Assembly: GCA_965232165.1 (NCBI GenBank)
Contig: CBDDOY010000002.1
Coordinates: forward strand, 186,001 to 250,000
DNA from: UBA2779 sp965232165
GTDB taxonomy: Bacteria; Spirochaetota; Spirochaetia; DSM-2461
Length of the DNA stretch: 64,000 nt
Reading direction: 5' to 3'
Part shown: positions 60,302 through 64,000 of the stretch, one piece after another
How the letters are laid out: each line of letters begins with the position of its first letter
How positions within the stretch are numbered: position 1 is the first letter of the stretch
Notes under the pieces: generated by a model
Database searches by the model: none
What the model saw: the letters and a program-made list of their open reading frames with translations, nothing else
What the model was told of the DNA's origin: nothing
Program-made: the position numbers and the translations under genes

Positions 60302-61981
60302 ATGACATTTGTTGAAACCCATGACGAAATAAATTCATTTGTTACTTCAGCATATACGATGCTGCGCAGTACAGGGGATGCAGCAATCGAACGGCTGGAG
60401 GATTCTTATATAAGGATGTCGCCGATAATCCACAAAGGTCTGGCGGAAGAAAAACTTGATATCTCTGTACTCGTATATTCTACCCTGCGGCTGCCTTCAT
60501 GTATAGGGCATGTCAATAAGATTCTTCTCGGCCAATCCGAAGGTATTTTCAAAGAACACGGATATAAGGTTCAGGGCTGGATGGAGATGACGGCTAAAGC
60601 CAGACGAAGACGATACCTTTATGACGGGGAGGAGACTCTTGCGGCTTTTATAGCCAGCAAATCAGATATAGATGACATCCTTCCTACAATTATTTCCCTT
60701 CAGATCGAATGGAACAAAGTGCATAAACTCCTTTCAGGAATAGATGAAAAATTCCTGGAAGAAGATGCTCCTGTCATTCAGGCCCTGGGGATAGAAAAAG
60801 AAGACTATACAAAATTGAAGCAGGTGTGGGGGAGAGAATTTCCCGTCCTTTTCAAAATAATGAAAAATAATGCCTGCAGTTTCAGAATACGAAATCTTGA
60901 AGCGTCCTTTTGCCGGTATCGAAGAGAGACCGATCTGTGGTGGAATTCCATTGTTTCCCGTTTTCCTGATATCAATGAAAGGCCGGTCTATTTTGTTTCA
61001 AGCAATGCTCATAGCCTGATCAATGTAATCAGTGGATTTGCCTACCGGTACAAGGATGATATCCTTTCATTTGTCAGGGGGGATGACAGTCTTCAGCATG
61101 TCCTCAGGCAATGGGAAAAAGCCGTCAGTGAGGATGACAGAAGAGAACGAAACAACATTCTATATTACCTGCTGAAGAAATTCCAGCAAAGCGGTGCTGT
61201 TGAAGATATAGATGAACTGCAGCTGGATCATGAGCATAATGCCGGAATATACAGAATTTACAACAAGAATACCCTTGATATTCCGGCCCAGGTTATAGAT
61301 CTTCGGCGTATCGATGCATTGAATATCGACACAGGTCTTGATTTCAAATCCCTGGCATTTCTGAGACGCAGCAATGCCTTGATTCTAAACATCGATTATC
61401 CATTGGGACGGGCTGCATATTTCATTCTTACGAAACTTGCCGAACATGTTCACAAAATATTAGGTATCTATATTATTGGCAAAGCAGCTTCCTTAACTGC
61501 AGATTCGGGAGATGTTCTAATTCCCTCTTCTATTATGGATCAGCACACACAAAATACGTATATCCTTGAGAATTGTATCCAGGCAGAAGATCTGAGAGTT
61601 TTTGTGAAACCTGATCGCAGTGAAATTTATGACAATCAGAAAGCCATTACTGTATTGGGAACATTTATTCAAAATAAAAAGTTGATCAATCAAATATTTA
61701 GCGATGGTGTGACAGACATGGAGATGGAATCAGGACCCTATCTGTCGGCTCTTTATGAAATGCTGAAGCCAAAACGACATCCGGAAGGAGAGACAATCTC
61801 ATTCAGAAAATCTGATATTGATCTGGGGATTATACATTATGTTTCTGATAATCCTCTGCGCGGGAAAAATCTTGGAGACAACAGTTTGTCTTTTAAAGGA
61901 ATAGAAGGTACATATGCTGCGACACTTTCGGTAATCAGCAGAATTTTCAAGCTGGAGAAAAGGAGAGTTGATAATGAGTAA
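60302..61981 (+). CDS. Large protein with nucleoside-phosphorylase-like C terminus
   Basis: 559 residues from ATG 60302, which has GGAGG eight bases upstream; ATG 60272 would overlap NADAR by four bases and is possible. The N-terminal about 330 residues are helical and unrecognised (RLPSCIGHVNKILLGQSEGI, EMTAKARRRRYLYDGEETLA). The C-terminal part has GKAASLTADSGDVLIPSSIM from about 393, a middle VLGTFIQNKKLI and DMEMESGPYLSALYE near 472. These resemble the phosphate/base loop, GD.(V/L)IP and ME.E ribose-binding motifs of PNP/UDP phosphorylases and AMP nucleosidase. With NADAR upstream and a sugar-type importer downstream, a role in breaking down a ribosylated compound is a reasonable guess. 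Confidence 0.65.
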   Translation: MTFVETHDEINSFVTSAYTMLRSTGDAAIERLEDSYIRMSPIIHKGLAEEKLDISVLVYSTLRLPSCIGHVNKILLGQSEGIFKEHGYKVQGWMEMTAKARRRRYLYDGEETLAAFIASKSDIDDILPTIISLQIEWNKVHKLLSGIDEKFLEEDAPVIQALGIEKEDYTKLKQVWGREFPVLFKIMKNNACSFRIRNLEASFCRYRRETDLWWNSIVSRFPDINERPVYFVSSNAHSLINVISGFAYRYKDDILSFVRGDDSLQHVLRQWEKAVSEDDRRERNNILYYLLKKFQQSGAVEDIDELQLDHEHNAGIYRIYNKNTLDIPAQVIDLRRIDALNIDTGLDFKSLAFLRRSNALILNIDYPLGRAAYFILTKLAEHVHKILGIYIIGKAASLTADSGDVLIPSSIMDQHTQNTYILENCIQAEDLRVFVKPDRSEIYDNQKAITVLGTFIQNKKLINQIFSDGVTDMEMESGPYLSALYEMLKPKRHPEGETISFRKSDIDLGIIHYVSDNPLRGKNLGDNSLSFKGIEGTYAATLSVISRIFKLEKRRVDNE

Positions 61982-62918
61982 GATAGATCATGTCGTAAAT
62001 AGAATAGATATAATTAATAAATCTGTCTCTCTTAATCGCAAGAAGTCTAGGCATGATATACGTACTGCTGTGCTTTTCCTCGCTCCGACACTTCTTGTTT
62101 TTATTATATTTAAGTACTATGTTCTTGGATATAATTTTTATCTCAGTTTTACATCCTGGAATTTTTTCTCTCCCGTTAAGCGCTTCATTGGGTTCAGGAA
62201 TTATGTCAACATACTGAATAGCAAATTCTTCTGGGATACTCTGGCAAATACTATGATCTACACAATTGGATCCACAGTGATTTCTGTAATTCTTGGATTC
62301 ATATTCGCTGTATTGCTTTTCAGGAAAAGTTCGGGTGCCGGGAGTTTTTTTAAGACTATTTTCTTCATTCCAAACATTACAACTGCCTCTGCTATGGCGA
62401 TCCTCTGGATCTGGATTTTTGACCCAGAATTCGGTCTGTCCGGTCAGTTGTTCTCTTTGCTCGGCACCGACAGCCCCAATTGGCTGATGGAACCGAACCT
62501 GGCAATGATGATCATCATATCCCTAAGTGTATGGCGAAGTGCCGGGTATGTGATGCTGATTTATATAAGCGGATTAACCAGTATACCGGCAGAACTCTAC
62601 AATGCCGCAAAAGTCGATGGTGCAACAGGATTTCAGCAGCTCAGGTTTATTACATTCCCGCTTCTTTCACCGACAACACTTTTTCTGCTCATGACTTCGG
62701 TGATCTCTGCGATGCAGGTCTTTGATATTGTCGCCGTTATGACTGGAGGGGGGCCCTTCGGATCTACCACCGTACTTAACCTTTACATCTATCAGAAAGC
62801 CTTCGGGGAATCTAAAGCCGGGTATGCAGCCGCTCTCTCCATTCTTCTATTTCTATTGATCCTCTCTTTTACTATAGTCCAGAAAAAACTGTCAGAAAGG
62901 TGGGTAAAATATGTCTGA
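61974..62918 (+). CDS. Sugar-type ABC transporter permease (MalF type)
   Basis: 314 residues from ATG 61974, with AGGAG at 61961-61965; it overlaps the previous gene by eight bases. Six membrane segments start with VLFLAPTLLVFIIFKYYVLG. The coupling loop AELYNAAKVDGATGFQQLRF near 210-230 and the SAMQVFDIVAVMTGGGPFGS segment are hallmarks of CUT1 permeases. It pairs with the next permease. The substrate is unknown; the operon suggests a ribosyl or nucleoside-like compound rather than a plain sugar. Confidence 0.92.
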   Translation: MSKIDHVVNRIDIINKSVSLNRKKSRHDIRTAVLFLAPTLLVFIIFKYYVLGYNFYLSFTSWNFFSPVKRFIGFRNYVNILNSKFFWDTLANTMIYTIGSTVISVILGFIFAVLLFRKSSGAGSFFKTIFFIPNITTASAMAILWIWIFDPEFGLSGQLFSLLGTDSPNWLMEPNLAMMIIISLSVWRSAGYVMLIYISGLTSIPAELYNAAKVDGATGFQQLRFITFPLLSPTTLFLLMTSVISAMQVFDIVAVMTGGGPFGSTTVLNLYIYQKAFGESKAGYAAALSILLFLLILSFTIVQKKLSERWVKYV

Positions 62919-63777
62919 TCAAGTATATTGCACATCCCTGCCTGGAAAAAACCGGCAACTTTCATTTAGGAATCCCGGCACAGCTTTTCTCATCTTTTTT
63001 GGACTGATAATGCTGGCACCGTTTCTATGGATGATCTTTACCAGTCTGCAGCCTGATGTGAAAGCCATATTCAGAAGACCTCCCGGCCTTCCCTTCCCTC
63101 CGGCTTTTAAGAACTATTTAACTGCATGGGCGTCCGTACCTTTCGGCATCTATGCCTTTAACAGTATTTTTGTGGCTTCAACAGTGACATTTCTGCAGAT
63201 TATAAACGCTTCCCTCTGTGCCTATGCCTTTTCCAAGATCAATTTCCCCCACAGGGACAAACTTTTCATTATGATCCTTGCGGTGATGATGGTTCCGGCA
63301 CAGGTTGCTATTGTTCCCCTGTATTCTGTTTTGGCAAAATTCAGGTGGCTGGATACCTATTGGGGTCTCATTATTCCCTTTGCATCTGATGCATTTGGAA
63401 TATTTCTGGTCCGCCAGTATTTTCTTTCCATACCCGACGACTACCTTGATGCAGGCCGGATGGAAGGAGCCGGACATGTGCGTATCCTGTTTCAAATAAT
63501 GGTCCCTCTGGCAAAGCCTTCACTTATAGCATTTGCAATCATGGCCTTTAAATGGAGATGGAACGATTATTTCTGGGTGCTGATTATGACGAGTCGGGAT
63601 GTTATGAGGACCCTCCCTGTAGGACTTGTAATGATGAAGGCCGGCCCTGAAGGCGGTACCAGCTGGCATACTCTTATGGCTGCAACTCTGCTTGTTATGC
63701 TGCCGGTCATAGTGATGTATGCATTCATGCAAAAGTATTTTACCAATGACATGGCCCGGGGAGGTTTGAAGGGATGA
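62911..63777 (+). CDS. Sugar-type ABC transporter permease (MalG type)
   Basis: 288 residues, overlapping the MalF-type gene by eight bases. About six membrane segments start with GTAFLIFFGLIMLAPFLWMI. The EAA-like loop DDYLDAGRMEGAGHVRILFQ and the C-terminal QKYFTNDMARGGLKG are typical of MalG-like CUT1 permeases. No ATPase gene is seen before the window ends, so a shared ATPase may be used or the gene may follow the binding protein. Confidence 0.93.
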   Translation: MSDQVYCTSLPGKNRQLSFRNPGTAFLIFFGLIMLAPFLWMIFTSLQPDVKAIFRRPPGLPFPPAFKNYLTAWASVPFGIYAFNSIFVASTVTFLQIINASLCAYAFSKINFPHRDKLFIMILAVMMVPAQVAIVPLYSVLAKFRWLDTYWGLIIPFASDAFGIFLVRQYFLSIPDDYLDAGRMEGAGHVRILFQIMVPLAKPSLIAFAIMAFKWRWNDYFWVLIMTSRDVMRTLPVGLVMMKAGPEGGTSWHTLMAATLLVMLPVIVMYAFMQKYFTNDMARGGLKG

Positions 63778-63884
63778 TCATTCATATGAGTCAGGAAATT
63801 ATAAAGAAAAGGAGAAAGTAAAGTGTTGCTTAAGATGCCCTGAATAAACTGCTTATTGAAAGCAGGATGAAGAAGGAGATAAAT

Positions 63885-63932
63885 ATGGTTTTACTTTATC
63901 AGACAAAAAAAATAAGGAGTGTGTGGAAATGA
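63885..63932 (+). CDS. 15-residue leader frame before the binding-protein gene
   Basis: AAGGAG lies nine bases before ATG 63885. The frame reads MVLLYQTKKIRSVWK and its TGA overlaps the ATG of the next gene (ATGA at 63929). A second AAGGAG for the next gene lies inside this frame. It could be a translational-coupling leader, or chance. Confidence 0.35.
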   Translation: MVLLYQTKKIRSVWK

Positions 63933-64000
63933 AAAGACTAATTAGTGTTTTATTGGTTCTGCTGTTCTGTTCAGCAGCTATGGTGATGGCAGCCGGTCAG
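63929..64000 (+). CDS. ABC transporter substrate-binding protein, 5' part
   Basis: Only the first 24 codons are in the window. They encode a signal peptide (MKRLISVLLVLLFCSAAMVM, then AAGQ) of the same kind as the other binding proteins here. AAGGAG lies 10 bases upstream of the ATG. Its place 151 bases after the second permease makes it the binding protein of this importer. Confidence 0.75.
   Translation, partial: MKRLISVLLVLLFCSAAMVMAAGQ

Overview
The window looks like a chromosomal segment of a spirochaete, probably of the Treponema/Spirochaeta group. Three gene clusters support this: a complete V-type ATPase operon with the spirochaete-type accessory genes (49925-58128), a phoH-pgpH-ybeY-tlyC cluster (38303-42449), and an LptD-like protein next to uvrA (42522-48898). 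No rRNA, tRNA or CRISPR was found. The species assignment is inferred from gene order and protein resemblance only.

Region 1 (1-19430) is accessory DNA. After an IS1634-type insertion sequence comes a roughly 15 kb array of Rhs/YD-repeat gene pieces on the plus strand. One long Rhs gene (3881-7192) is followed by at least five shorter units. Each unit joins a piece of Rhs DNA to a different AT-rich C-terminal tip and then to a different small exported or membrane protein. This is the layout of a polymorphic toxin locus with displaced (orphan) toxin tips and their immunity genes. A 1 kb Rhs core block is present three times almost unchanged, and shorter pieces recur. Several tips carry peptidase- or amidase-like motifs. 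All seven candidate immunity proteins have a signal peptide or membrane segment, which points to toxins acting in the cell envelope. A 223 bp direct repeat brackets the array (3436 and 18444).

Region 2 (19431-26854) holds a two-component system followed by an iron-type ABC importer (binding protein, double-domain permease, ATPase) and an uncharacterised membrane protein. Region 3 (26855-36119) holds a possible structured RNA, an inactivated Ig-repeat lipoprotein gene, a sugar ABC transporter operon on the minus strand with a broken GH43 xylosidase-type gene behind it, and several repeats.

Region 4 (36118-49871, minus strand) is a housekeeping block: a TPR protein, TlyC/CorC, YbeY, PgpH, a degenerate PhoH, LptD, UvrA and another TPR protein. 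Region 5 (49925-58128, minus strand) is the V-ATPase operon. Its K subunit keeps the residues that bind sodium in the Enterococcus hirae enzyme.

Region 6 (58211-64000, plus strand) has a GntR/UTRA regulator and a separate operon: NADAR N-glycosidase, a protein with a nucleoside-phosphorylase-like C terminus, two sugar-type permeases and the start of a binding protein. Matching palindromes over both promoters suggest that the regulator controls both.

A family of about 165 bp elements with inverted ends and flanking TA (MITE-like) occurs four times, with a fifth decayed copy inside phoH. The copy between tlyC and the TPR gene adds exactly 55 codons to the TPR protein's signal peptide.
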